Position numbers and translations under genes: made by a program. This document shows, piece by piece, positions 33,417-41,489 of a stretch of 64,000 nt of DNA. Location: assembly GCA_013407085.1 (NCBI GenBank), contig JACCGJ010000290.1, positions 30,023-94,022 of the forward strand. The letters are read 5' to 3'. The DNA is from Atriophallophorus winterbourni. Taxonomy: Eukaryota; Platyhelminthes; Trematoda; Plagiorchiida; Microphallidae. The notes under the pieces are model-generated. The model did no database searches, had not been told where the DNA came from, and was given only the letters and a program-made list of their open reading frames with translations. Each line of letters begins with the position of its first letter. Position 1 is the stretch's first letter.

Positions 33417-34911
33417 GGGGTACCGACAGTTGCTCCTCGACAATTGCTCCCCGACAGTTGCTCCGCGACAATTGCTCCTCGGACAATTGCTCCTCGGACA
33501 ATTGCTCCTCGGACAATTGCTCCTCGGACAATTGCTCCTCGGACAGTTGCTCCTTGGACAATTGCTCCTCGGACAGTTGCTCCTTGACCAATTGCTCCTT
33601 GCCCTATTGCTCCTTGCCCTATTGCTCCTTGACCAATTGCTCTATGAATTTTAGATCACGATCACATTGCGACGAAAATAATTCATACAAGTGAAGACAA
33701 GTATTTTTTTCTTTGAACATTTTAATAAAAATTGAATAAAATACTATAGATCACAAAATCCTGGTCTCATGTCTGATAACTGCACACAAAAAATATCACT
33801 GTTATAAAACATCTTCCAAACTACTGTCTTGATTGTCTTCTCATTCTTCTTCTGCAACAGAAGCCTACAAATTGTAGCAAAAGGCAATGCTCTTCTGTAC
33901 ACTCACGGTGTCCCGACCCTGCTGACCTTCAGCAACTCTTTTAATTCTTTCCGCCAGTTTGATGTGTTTCTTCCTTTTTGGTGGTGGGGGCTGACCACTT
34001 AACAGCTGGGTTATTGTGTTTTTGTTTAACATCTGTTCTTTTTTGATGCTGTCAATGAATCAGATTTTCGTGGGTTGAGAAAATCAGAATGCGCTGAGAG
34101 CCAGGTCCAGAGTCGTGCAGAAGAAAGAGCTCTCCATCATCAAAGGTCTTGTAGTCATCAGGAATATTCAGATTTTCCAGACTTGCAGGCAGTGGTGGGA
34201 CCCGACCATTGCGGTTTCGCGTTCTTTGTATTTGTCTCTTAAGTGCCCGTGCTGCTGTGATTTCAGAAACGCCTGTACACTGACTGGCAATGATCATCAT
34301 TGTGGTTTCTTCTGTTGTAGACGCTTGTCTTTTGATGGAATCAACTACCTTCAGAACATTCTTGCGACACGCGTCGGGGGCATGGTTATGTTCTGATGAC
34401 TTCAAGATTGTAGTTCCACGGAGACGGAGTCGCCCGGAACAGTGGTCTTTTCGCTTTCGTTCACACACATAAAAATCAACAGTGGGGTCACTCTTGCTGG
34501 TTTCCTTTTTGTTGTACACGAAACGTTCGTAGCAAGCCTTAGGTTTGCCTTTTTCTGACAAATACCAAGTAACGTGTCTGTCCATTTTGAAAGGTAGCCT
34601 TCAACTGAACTTCAACTGAACAAGTAAACAAGTGAACTGAGTTCAAGCTGACCCCACTGTTGATTTTTATGTGTGTGAACAAAAGCGAAAATACCACTGA
34701 GTTCAAGTGAACTCAGTTCACTTGTACAAGGAGCAATTGGTCGAGGAGCAATTGTCCGAGGAGCAATTGTCCTAGGAGCAACTGTCCGAGGAGCAATTGT
34801 CCGAGGAGCAATTGTCCGAGAAGCAATTGTCCGAGGAGCAATTGTCCGAGGAGCAATTGTCGCGGAGCAACTGTCGGGGAGCAATTGTCAAGGAGCAACT
34901 GTCGTGGACCC
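33417..34911 (-). mobile_element. Mutator-like element (MULE) with tandem-repeat terminal inverted repeats, 9-bp TSD
   Basis: The 1,495-bp element is bounded by gcttgtcct at 33408-33416 and 34912-34920, the 9-bp duplication typical of Mutator. Both ends are arrays of a 14-15-bp unit, caattgctcctcgga: about 15 units on the left (33430-33645) and about 12 on the right in inverted orientation (34727-34905). Inside are the N- and C-terminal remains of a transposase with a FLYWCH domain. The element sits in the RT of a CR1-like LINE. Confidence 0.9.
34052..34585 (-). CDS. FLYWCH-domain protein, N-terminus of a MULE transposase
   Basis: The ORF of 177 codons starts MDRHVTWYLSEKGK and contains a FLYWCH-type zinc finger (YERFVY...DFYVCERKRKDHCSGRL...SEHNHAP, a C-C-H-H pattern). 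FLYWCH domains are found at the start of animal MULE transposases and bind DNA. A short linker follows (NVLKVVDSIKRQA, GVSEITAARALK) and the ORF stops at HENLIH, where the catalytic MULE domain should begin. Downstream on the same strand, 34020-33875 keeps a lysine/arginine-rich tail that may be the transposase C-terminus. It is an internally deleted, probably non-autonomous copy, and the open frame could still yield a DNA-binding protein. Confidence 0.8.
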   Translation of the reverse strand: MDRHVTWYLSEKGKPKACYERFVYNKKETSKSDPTVDFYVCERKRKDHCSGRLRLRGTTILKSSEHNHAPDACRKNVLKVVDSIKRQASTTEETTMMIIASQCTGVSEITAARALKRQIQRTRNRNGRVPPLPASLENLNIPDDYKTFDDGELFLLHDSGPGSQRILIFSTHENLIH

Positions 34912-36016
34912 GCTTGTCCTTTATCTACCAATTTTGTCCAATCATCTAGCATTACCAGTAAATTAGACAAACATGAATAATTTCGTCTGAATCCATGCTG
35001 GTTCCTCGAAAGCAACTGATTATTCTCGAAATGTTTCATTATATCGTCAACAATGAGTCGCTCAAGTATTTTTGAAATCACTGGTAACAGAGTAACGAGT
35101 CGGTAATTGGACACATCGGAGCGATTTCCACCTTTGTAAATTGGAGAAATTATTCCTCGTTTCACTCCGCTTGCCAGTGTTTGCTCGAACAAATAAGTGA
35201 GTGGTTTGTATAGCAAACTCGCAAATTGCTTCAATATTTTCATGGTTATTCCGTCGGCCCCAGGAGACTTTCCGATTTTAAGATTAAATAAACCTTGGAG
35301 GACGCGTTTCTCAGTGACACTTATTTCACTTAGGGCAACCGTGTTTGAAAGTGTTGGATTTGGGCTGTTTATTGCATGTTCTATCGGGTTGAATACCGAT
35401 GAATAAAACGTGGCTAAAGCATCAGCAGTTTCTGCTGCAGTTGTTGTTGGTCCAGCTGATGTGTTCACGGACGCTACTCCAGGTTTCACCTTAGCTTGAT
35501 CGTTAACCATACGATATAGTATTTTGGGGTTTCGCTCCATCATGCTTGATATCACTTCTTGGAAGCACAACTTGTCTTGGATGACAAATTTGTTTACTTT
35601 GTTCCGCAGTAAACGGAATGTTTCCCAGGTCTCGGATGATGGGTTTTGCCGATGGTGTCGCCAAGCAATGTTTCGTACCGTTAACCACTTACGAGTTTGG
35701 CTTCTTAATTTAAATTCAAGTTTTTTCTTGAGTTCCTGAGGACAAATTCGGAGCTCACTTCGATTGAACTTTTGAGATTAGATATTAGCCATATCCAAAA
35801 CTCATGTACGTTGCTGGTTTCTGGTTGGCAGTTGAACGTGTTTTTCAGAGCATCACTCAACGCCATAGTGTTGATCCGCCTAACTCTTTTACGGTCATCA
35901 TTTGTTCTTACAGCTTCAAACAGATAGTCAAACTGGATGACGACGTGATCACTTAGTCCCAGTGGACTTTCGTAAGCAACGTTATCAATGTCATGTTCAT
36001 TGCTTGTCAGAACGAG
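34912..36016 (-). pseudogene. CR1-A reverse transcriptase N-terminal part
   Basis: From the end of the EN domain (VAYESPLGLSDHVVIQF in several frames) the sequence leads into ORF 35570: YRMVNDQAKVKPGVAS, ALATFYSSVFN, FNLKIGKSPGADGITMK, GVKRGIISPIYKGG, SNYRLVTLLPVISKILERL and QHGFRRNYSCLSNLLV, then LDDWTKLVDKGQ. These are RT blocks 0-2 of the CR1 clade. At DKGQ the MULE interrupts. The apparent tail rich in LLLGQ repeats in this frame is only the MULE array. Confidence 0.85.
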
Positions 36017-36018
36017 AT

Positions 36019-36582
36019 CTAAGAGTGAGGGTAAATCGTTTCCGCGTTATCGGGTATTACATGTAATGTGGTTATAAAGAGGAATATCGTCAAGGAGTGT
36101 TCTGGGTAAATGGTACTGCTCTGCAGATTCGGTAAATTGGAATCACCCATAATCAAAAATCCACAAGTGTATCTGGAAGTAACCGTGCGAATTTTATCCA
36201 GTAGGGCCAGATTGTGAGTTTCCTGTGCAGACGGTGGGCGATATACTACTCCAAAAACACAGTCTTCACCGTTAGCTAGTCGGATTGAGCACCAGAGTGT
36301 ATCCAGTAACACGATGCCTGGATCCGTAATCTCACGGCACAGAAGGTTTTGACTATAATACAAAGCTACTCCTCTTCCTCCTCTGGTTTCACGGTCATGA
36401 CGAATAAGTGACATTCCTGGTAATTCTAGTTCACTATTTGTTTGCTGAGTCTGCAGCCGCGTTTCCGTTACGGCGATGATGTCTGGTGAACATCTCAGAA
36501 AAACTGCACGCAGTTCACGGATTTTGTTTCCGAGACATTGTGCGTTGGTGAAGATGCATTTCATAGTTGTTTTTCTCAACAA
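36019..36582 (-). pseudogene. CR1-A APE-like endonuclease domain
   Basis: ORF of 187 codons: MKCIFTNAQCLGNKIREL at the start (metal-binding Asn), DIIAVTETRL (catalytic Glu), GRGVALYYS, GVVYRPPS and FLIMGDSNLPNL (catalytic Asp/Asn of GDxN). The frame shifts afterward and the SDHVV block appears around 35960. The endonuclease nicks DNA to start target-primed reverse transcription. The copy is inactive because the polyprotein is broken. Confidence 0.85.
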
Positions 36583-36626
36583 GGATGGGTTGTGGGGAAG
36601 AAGGCTAGTGGAGTGCAGAATATATG

Positions 36627-37145
36627 TTAGGCCGACTCCTGCAGAGTCGGCAACTGAAGGTTTTTTGCTTGCAGGGATGCTTGATCGTTTTGGGGTTGTA
36701 CTGTTGGAATACAGTGATCTATCGTATCGGCTGAAATTGTTTCTGACACGTCAACAACTGATTGACTTGGTATTGTTTCTATTGAACTTAGTGGTGCATC
36801 TATCTTTCCAATATGGTGTTTCGATGCACCTAGTCTAATTTCTTGCGGGATTATTCTGCGGCCATTTTCCCAACGAGTTTTTACCGTGTTCAACATATCA
36901 TTACGCAAGAACGTTATTTTAAGGGGCTTAGGACCGATGCCCTTATAATTCGTAGATTTGGGGATGCGGAACGTGTCCGTCACAGCTACATCATGCAAAC
37001 CAAGTATATCACTGAGGAATCTCCATTGTAACTGATCGTGTTTGCGCTGCACCGCTTTATCAGTTGCTTCATCAGCTTTTTTTTCGCGCCCGGTTTGAAT
37101 TTTGTTTCCACGCTGCTAAATTTTTCGAAATTCATTAAATTTCTG
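36627..37145 (-). pseudogene. CR1-A ORF1 C-terminal fragment
   Basis: The frame 37052-36627 reads QRKHDQLQWRFLSDILGL, TFRIPKSTNYKG, PKPLKITFLRNDMLNTV and ENGRRIIPQEIRLG. This pattern (RPLKIxF, then a helix) is the RRM-like nucleic-acid-binding part of CR1 ORF1 proteins. The upstream part runs to about 37145 with stops. It differs from the ORF1 at 41492-42564, so two separate elements are present. Confidence 0.65.
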
Positions 37146-37167
37146 ATTCATCGATTACATTAGCAAA

Positions 37168-38328
37168 ATGATTCAAAATTCTTGTATTTGCCTTTACTCT
37201 AGCTGCAACAAGAAGGTTTCCAAAGGTATAGAGTGCGACCTGTGCCTGCGTTGGGCTCATCCCAAATGCTGTGGACTGTCGTCAGCACAATTTAAGGTTT
37301 ATGCGGCCAATCGATGGCTTACATGGCTATGTGCTGACTGCGTGAAGTCCGTGGAAATTTTGGTTGAGGAACGTAAGCGTCTCGAGGAACGTAAGCGTTC
37401 TCCTCCTCGTCCATCTCCGAAACCCAAAACGTTTGCCGAAGTAGCTAGGTCAGGGGTCCCGTCTACCTCCAGCCAGCATACCACTCCTTTGAGAACACAG
37501 AAGGCGAAATCATCGCCATCTTCCTGTCCCCCAAAGGCTCCATGGAAAAAAGTTAAAGAAAATAGGGGTGTTCACATCAGCCCGACTAAGGACGTTCGCG
37601 CTCTTGCTCGGGAAGTCCATCATTTAGGAAAATTGGTTGCTGAGCTGCAAGCCAGGAACCAAGTTAGCTCAACACGAACTAAAAATGTCCTGATTTTAAC
37701 GCAGGTTGAACCTTTTATCCGAGAATCAAAGGCTCGTAAGGAAAGCGATCGGAGAAAGGTTATCGACCTACTCCGTGCTTCAGGCATGCGACCTAATACT
37801 CCGCTGAAGCGAGTTCACAGGGTCGGGAAATGGAGGGGTGGCCCAAACGACGCATCTACCAGATCGCCGCGGCCAATTGTAGTCGAATTCACAAAGCAAT
37901 GTGATCGCGACTACTTCCTTTCGAAAGCAGAGAAGCTTAACTGCGTCGAGGGAAAATGCGTCGTACAACCTGACACCCCGGCACACCTGAAAACTTCTAG
38001 CCCAATTAGAGCTAGAAAGTCTAAGTTAGCTGTAACTCGTAGCTCACCAAATTCGCTCCAGAGTCGAAGCTTAGAAAATGACAACAGTGTGGCGATGACG
38101 CTAACACAGGAGAATTTTACTCCAACATTGAAGTGCGCCACTGTCGTGCTTCGTCCTTTAGAGGATGAATCTTGGATGAGTTGTAGTGACTCAGACCATG
38201 AAGATGGAACTAGATGCCAAGAGTTGTCGTCTGCTTCAAAAACGAATGCTGTATCTCTTGATGAAATTCAGCCTTCAAAAAACGCGAAGCAGCCTCGGGC
38301 ATTACGCCCGAGGACAAAGAGCTCTTAG
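37168..38328 (+). CDS. CR1-like LINE ORF1 protein (PHD-like finger, RRM-like domain)
   Basis: 386 codons from ATG 37168. Residues 7-58 form a PHD-like zinc finger: CLYSSCNKKV, IECDLCLRWAHPKCCGL and WLCADCVK. A basic, proline/serine-rich linker follows (about 65-135), then a short coiled-coil-like stretch (REVHHLGKLVAELQAR). An RRM-like or nucleic-acid-binding region is at about 170-275 (NVLILTQVEPFIRESKARK, DLLRASGM, RPIVVEFTKQCDRDYFLSK), and an acidic tail follows. ORF1 proteins of this clade bind element RNA and help form the ribonucleoprotein. The C-terminal codons cover the frameshift signal at 38277-38313, so a -1 shift would replace the last 15 residues with ORF2. Confidence 0.9.
   Translation: MIQNSCICLYSSCNKKVSKGIECDLCLRWAHPKCCGLSSAQFKVYAANRWLTWLCADCVKSVEILVEERKRLEERKRSPPRPSPKPKTFAEVARSGVPSTSSQHTTPLRTQKAKSSPSSCPPKAPWKKVKENRGVHISPTKDVRALAREVHHLGKLVAELQARNQVSSTRTKNVLILTQVEPFIRESKARKESDRRKVIDLLRASGMRPNTPLKRVHRVGKWRGGPNDASTRSPRPIVVEFTKQCDRDYFLSKAEKLNCVEGKCVVQPDTPAHLKTSSPIRARKSKLAVTRSSPNSLQSRSLENDNSVAMTLTQENFTPTLKCATVVLRPLEDESWMSCSDSDHEDGTRCQELSSASKTNAVSLDEIQPSKNAKQPRALRPRTKSS
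38277..38313 (+). promoter_or_regulatory. Putative programmed -1 ribosomal frameshift signal between ORF1 and ORF2
   Basis: The heptamer A AAA AAC at 38277-38283 is in the ORF1 frame (tcA AAA AAC gcg). After a 9-nt spacer, cctcgggc (38293-38300) pairs perfectly with gcccgagg (38306-38313) around a 5-nt loop. The ORF1 stop is at 38326. A -1 shift enters ORF2, which is open from here to 41150 and has no ATG until 39063. No pseudoknot partner for the loop was found by eye. Confidence 0.75.
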
Positions 38329-41150
38329 GTAGCCCTAACACCGGGAGTCTGGCCCCACACGATAGTGCTCTTCTGTTCTATACAAACGCTTGTAGCATTA
38401 GAAATAAATGGGCTGAACTCCTCTGTAGAGTTGACGACACCCACTGCAAAATTGTGGGTGTCACGGAATCATGGTTGTCTCATGATGACCACATACCAGC
38501 TTTAATCGCGGATAGGTTTAGCGCCGTAAGAAGCGATCGACCCCTGGGTAAGCTAGCTGGAGGGGCGTTGCTCCTTATTGATAACGCTATTCCCTTCGAG
38601 AAAAGTATTTCTTTTTCTACAACGAATGTGCAGATAATATCTGCCTTGCTCATACATGGATGCACGCGTATAGTTGTAAGCTGCATCTACCGTAGTCCGA
38701 GCACTAGTTTGGAAGAAGATGCTCTTTTGCAAATTCAGCTCTCGTCTCTTTTAGCCGTATCACCACGTGTTGTAATCTTCGGCGATTTTAATCTACCCGA
38801 AATAAACTGGGAGTACCAAACCTCGCATGCCCCAGGAGTCGCGAACGATTTTCTGGACTGGTTACACTCCCATGCACTTTACCAACACGTAAACGAACCA
38901 ACTAGATTCCGCGAGGGTCAGTCTCCGTCTATTCTTGACCTAGTTATTTCAACTTCTGAAAGCGGTATACAAAATTTGGTCGTACTGCCACCACTAGGAA
39001 AGAGCGACCACGTAGTGTTAGCCTGCGAGTTACTTCTTTCATTTGGTAAACCCCCACTTAAGATGTCTCGAAGCTTCCATAGGATCGACCCTGCTTCCCT
39101 ATTACAGGCAGCAGCGCTACTCCCATGGCAAAACATTGACCATGTGGATGGGATGTGGGGGCAGATCAAGAATAACATCCTTCAACTTCAGGATCGATTC
39201 GCTCCTCTCTTACCCGTTCGCAAAAAAGGTAAACCTCAATGGTGGTCAGCCTCAGTTTCCCGTAGCGTACGTCACCGCGACGCAAAATGGAGGCGTTATA
39301 AGCTTACTCCCTCATGTGGGACTTGGGCCCGTTACAAAGAAGCGCGAAACATAGCTGTTTCCAAGATACGTGGAGCAAAGATTTCTTTCGAAATGAGACT
39401 CGCTCAAGAGGCCCATACTCATCCGAAACGTTACTACAGCTACGTTCAATCTAAAGGGTCAACACGAAAAGGTGTAGGTACCTTGAGAAGGGACGATGGA
39501 TCAGCCGTCATTGCAAGCACTGAAAGGGCTCAATTGTTTTCCGCGCATTTTCAAGGCGTACAACGCCGAGATTATAACTCGAATGCATCTGCGCCATCAC
39601 TCCAATGTGTACTCTCTGATCGCCCCCTCTGCACTGACCTTACATTCGAGGTACACATTGTTGAGAATATATTGGCCAGCCTAGCTTACAACAAGTCGGC
39701 TGGGCCCGATAGCATCCATCCACGAATGATCAGACTGCTAGCGCCTATGTTAGCTGTGCCGATCACAGAACTTTTCACATCATCCCTCAGTCAGGGCACC
39801 CTTCCTTTAGACTGGAGAACAGCCGTTGTAGTACCTATCCATAAGGGAGGAGCTTCCTCGGCGGTCAATAATTACCGCCCGGTTAGCCTCACTAGTGTAC
39901 TATGTAAGGTTATGGAAAGATTGATCCGCGATAAAATATGTGGATATCTAACCAAACACTCTCTTTTGAGTGGCGCACAGCACGGCTTCTTAAAAGGTAG
40001 GTCATGTCTGACAAATTTGTTGAGCTTTCTTAACGAGGTTACTAAGAGGATGGATGATGGTATAGCTGTAGAAGTCTTCTATCTCGACTTTAGTAAGGCT
40101 TTCGATTCAGTCAACCATAGGCTCTTGCTTCTCAAACTCTCAGCCATAGGAGTATCAGGGAACCTTCTGGGCTGGATTCGAGCATTCCTTAGCGACCGTT
40201 CCTTTACTGTCAGGGTAGATGATACTTACTCCGCAAGTGCGCATGTAACGAGTGGGGTTCCCCAGGGCTCAGTCTTGGGGCCGTTGCTGTTCCTCATCTT
40301 CATTGATGATCTTGCCAGCCAACTGCGCTCACCCTGTTATATGTTTGCTGACGACGTTAAAATTGTCGGTAGGTCGGATAACTCCGATCTGATAAGTGAT
40401 GTGGAAGCTGTAACAGCATGGGCGGGTAAGTGGGACCTTCCCCTTAACCTAGATAAGAGTCACTTGCTCTCTACACTAGCAGGCAACATGATTGTGTCTA
40501 CGCCCTCAGCTCACACGGAGTTCCGTAGGGTAAAGTCTACTAAGGACCTAGGAATCGTAGTCTCCGCAAACTTTAAGTGGGCTGACCAATGTGCTGCTGC
40601 AGCTCAAAGGGCCAGGAGGGAACTCTTTCGACTACGTTCAGCCCTCACTTGCAGAAAAGCTGAGGTGCTATTGCCCCTCTACAAGGCAATAGTAAGGCCA
40701 CATTTAGAATACTGTATCCAGGCTTGGAAGCCGTATTACCAGAAGGATATAGTGCAGCTAGAAAAGGTACAGAAGCTGGCCACTCGCATGATCGAGGGGT
40801 TAGCACACACCAATTATGAAAATCGTCTATTAGCACTAGGACTTTTCTCACTTAGGAGGAGGCAACTTAGGGGGGATCTTATAGAGACCTTTAAGGTTGT
40901 CAAAGGACTAAGTTGTTTAGAATTCGATGACTTCTTTCGGTTCTCTCCTTTGGTTGGTACACGAGGGCACAGTTTTAAGCTAAGTAAACAGCACACCAGG
41001 CTCGAATCCAGAACGCACTTCTTTAGCATCCGTATAGTGAACGCGTGGAACTCACTTCCCGCAGAACTAATCTTGGCAACTTCAGTAATTGCGTTCAAAC
41101 ATGGGCTGGACGAACGGTGGCAGGAGCTCTTCCCGGAGCATTACCCTTAA
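38283..41150 (+). CDS. CR1-like LINE ORF2: APE endonuclease and reverse transcriptase
   Basis: About 955 codons in the -1 frame relative to ORF1, read from the frameshift site; the stop is TAA 41148-41150. EN: LLFYTNACSIRNKW, KIVGVTESWLS (Glu), GGALLLIDN, CIYRSPS, VVIFGDFNLPEINW (GDxN), SILDLVIS and GKSDHVVL. RT: NKSAGPDSIHPRM, AVVVPIHKGG, NNYRPVSLTSVLCKVMERL, QHGFLKGRSCLTNLL, FYLDFSKAFDSVNH (motif A), TSGVPQGSVLGPLLFLIF (motif B) and YMFADDVKI (catalytic FADD). The C-terminal region has YCIQAWKPYYQKDI, RLLALGLFSLRRRQLRGDLI and FSIRIVNAWNSLP. GVPQGSVLGP and FADD point to the CR1/Jockey group. All catalytic residues are present. It nicks the target and reverse-transcribes the RNA in the nucleus. 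Confidence 0.92.
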   Translation, partial: REAASGITPEDKELLGSPNTGSLAPHDSALLFYTNACSIRNKWAELLCRVDDTHCKIVGVTESWLSHDDHIPALIADRFSAVRSDRPLGKLAGGALLLIDNAIPFEKSISFSTTNVQIISALLIHGCTRIVVSCIYRSPSTSLEEDALLQIQLSSLLAVSPRVVIFGDFNLPEINWEYQTSHAPGVANDFLDWLHSHALYQHVNEPTRFREGQSPSILDLVISTSESGIQNLVVLPPLGKSDHVVLACELLLSFGKPPLKMSRSFHRIDPASLLQAAALLPWQNIDHVDGMWGQIKNNILQLQDRFAPLLPVRKKGKPQWWSASVSRSVRHRDAKWRRYKLTPSCGTWARYKEARNIAVSKIRGAKISFEMRLAQEAHTHPKRYYSYVQSKGSTRKGVGTLRRDDGSAVIASTERAQLFSAHFQGVQRRDYNSNASAPSLQCVLSDRPLCTDLTFEVHIVENILASLAYNKSAGPDSIHPRMIRLLAPMLAVPITELFTSSLSQGTLPLDWRTAVVVPIHKGGASSAVNNYRPVSLTSVLCKVMERLIRDKICGYLTKHSLLSGAQHGFLKGRSCLTNLLSFLNEVTKRMDDGIAVEVFYLDFSKAFDSVNHRLLLLKLSAIGVSGNLLGWIRAFLSDRSFTVRVDDTYSASAHVTSGVPQGSVLGPLLFLIFIDDLASQLRSPCYMFADDVKIVGRSDNSDLISDVEAVTAWAGKWDLPLNLDKSHLLSTLAGNMIVSTPSAHTEFRRVKSTKDLGIVVSANFKWADQCAAAAQRARRELFRLRSALTCRKAEVLLPLYKAIVRPHLEYCIQAWKPYYQKDIVQLEKVQKLATRMIEGLAHTNYENRLLALGLFSLRRRQLRGDLIETFKVVKGLSCLEFDDFFRFSPLVGTRGHSFKLSKQHTRLESRTHFFSIRIVNAWNSLPAELILATSVIAFKHGLDERWQELFPEHYP

Positions 41151-41463
41151 GACTAATTCCCTCATTTTTATGAAAAAAAACACAAAAATATTCGAAAAAT
41201 TTTTTTTGAAACACAAAAAAGAGTTTCTTTTTTCATTTTTTCGCATTTGTGTAAATAAACTGCTGTCCATCGTCTTTTCATTCGATTGGACATGCAACAT
41301 GCATAACTCTCTCACCTTTCGGTGATGAGACATCTCCCATCTTCCATTCACAGTTACACACGCCTGTGTTACTTACGAATCAATCCTGGTAGTGGTGGGT
41401 GTTTTCAAGCACACCTCCGAAAGAATCTGGGCACTCGTTTCGACTTGGTCGACTATCGCCCTG

Positions 41464-41487
41464 TGATACTGATACTGATACTGATAC
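41464..41487 (+). repeat. (TGATAC)4 tail of the CR1 element
   Basis: Four perfect hexamers at the junction between the 3' UTR and the opposite-strand ORF1 remnant. Simple-repeat tails instead of poly(A) are usual in CR1-like LINEs. Confidence 0.8.
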
Positions 41488-41489
41488 TA

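Larger units (their letters stand above)
34912..37150 (-). mobile_element. CR1-like LINE (element CR1-A), broken
   Basis: Minus-strand remains of ORF1, endonuclease and RT in order. The RT ends at the MULE, and the frame resumes on the other side (33416 to about 33375) with IHACYLDISK, RT motif A, before giving way to repeat family F. Its 5' end is cut at about 37150, where the + strand CR1 element begins. Confidence 0.85.

Noticed and set aside
33328..33654. Repetitive LLLGQ / NCSSD protein genes
   Set aside because: They are translations of the 15-bp repeat array in different frames on both strands.
33430..34905. CRISPR-like arrays (short regular repeats)
   Set aside because: The units are directly contiguous without unique spacers, are inverted between the two sides and lie at the ends of a transposon with a 9-bp duplication. 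The genome is eukaryotic.
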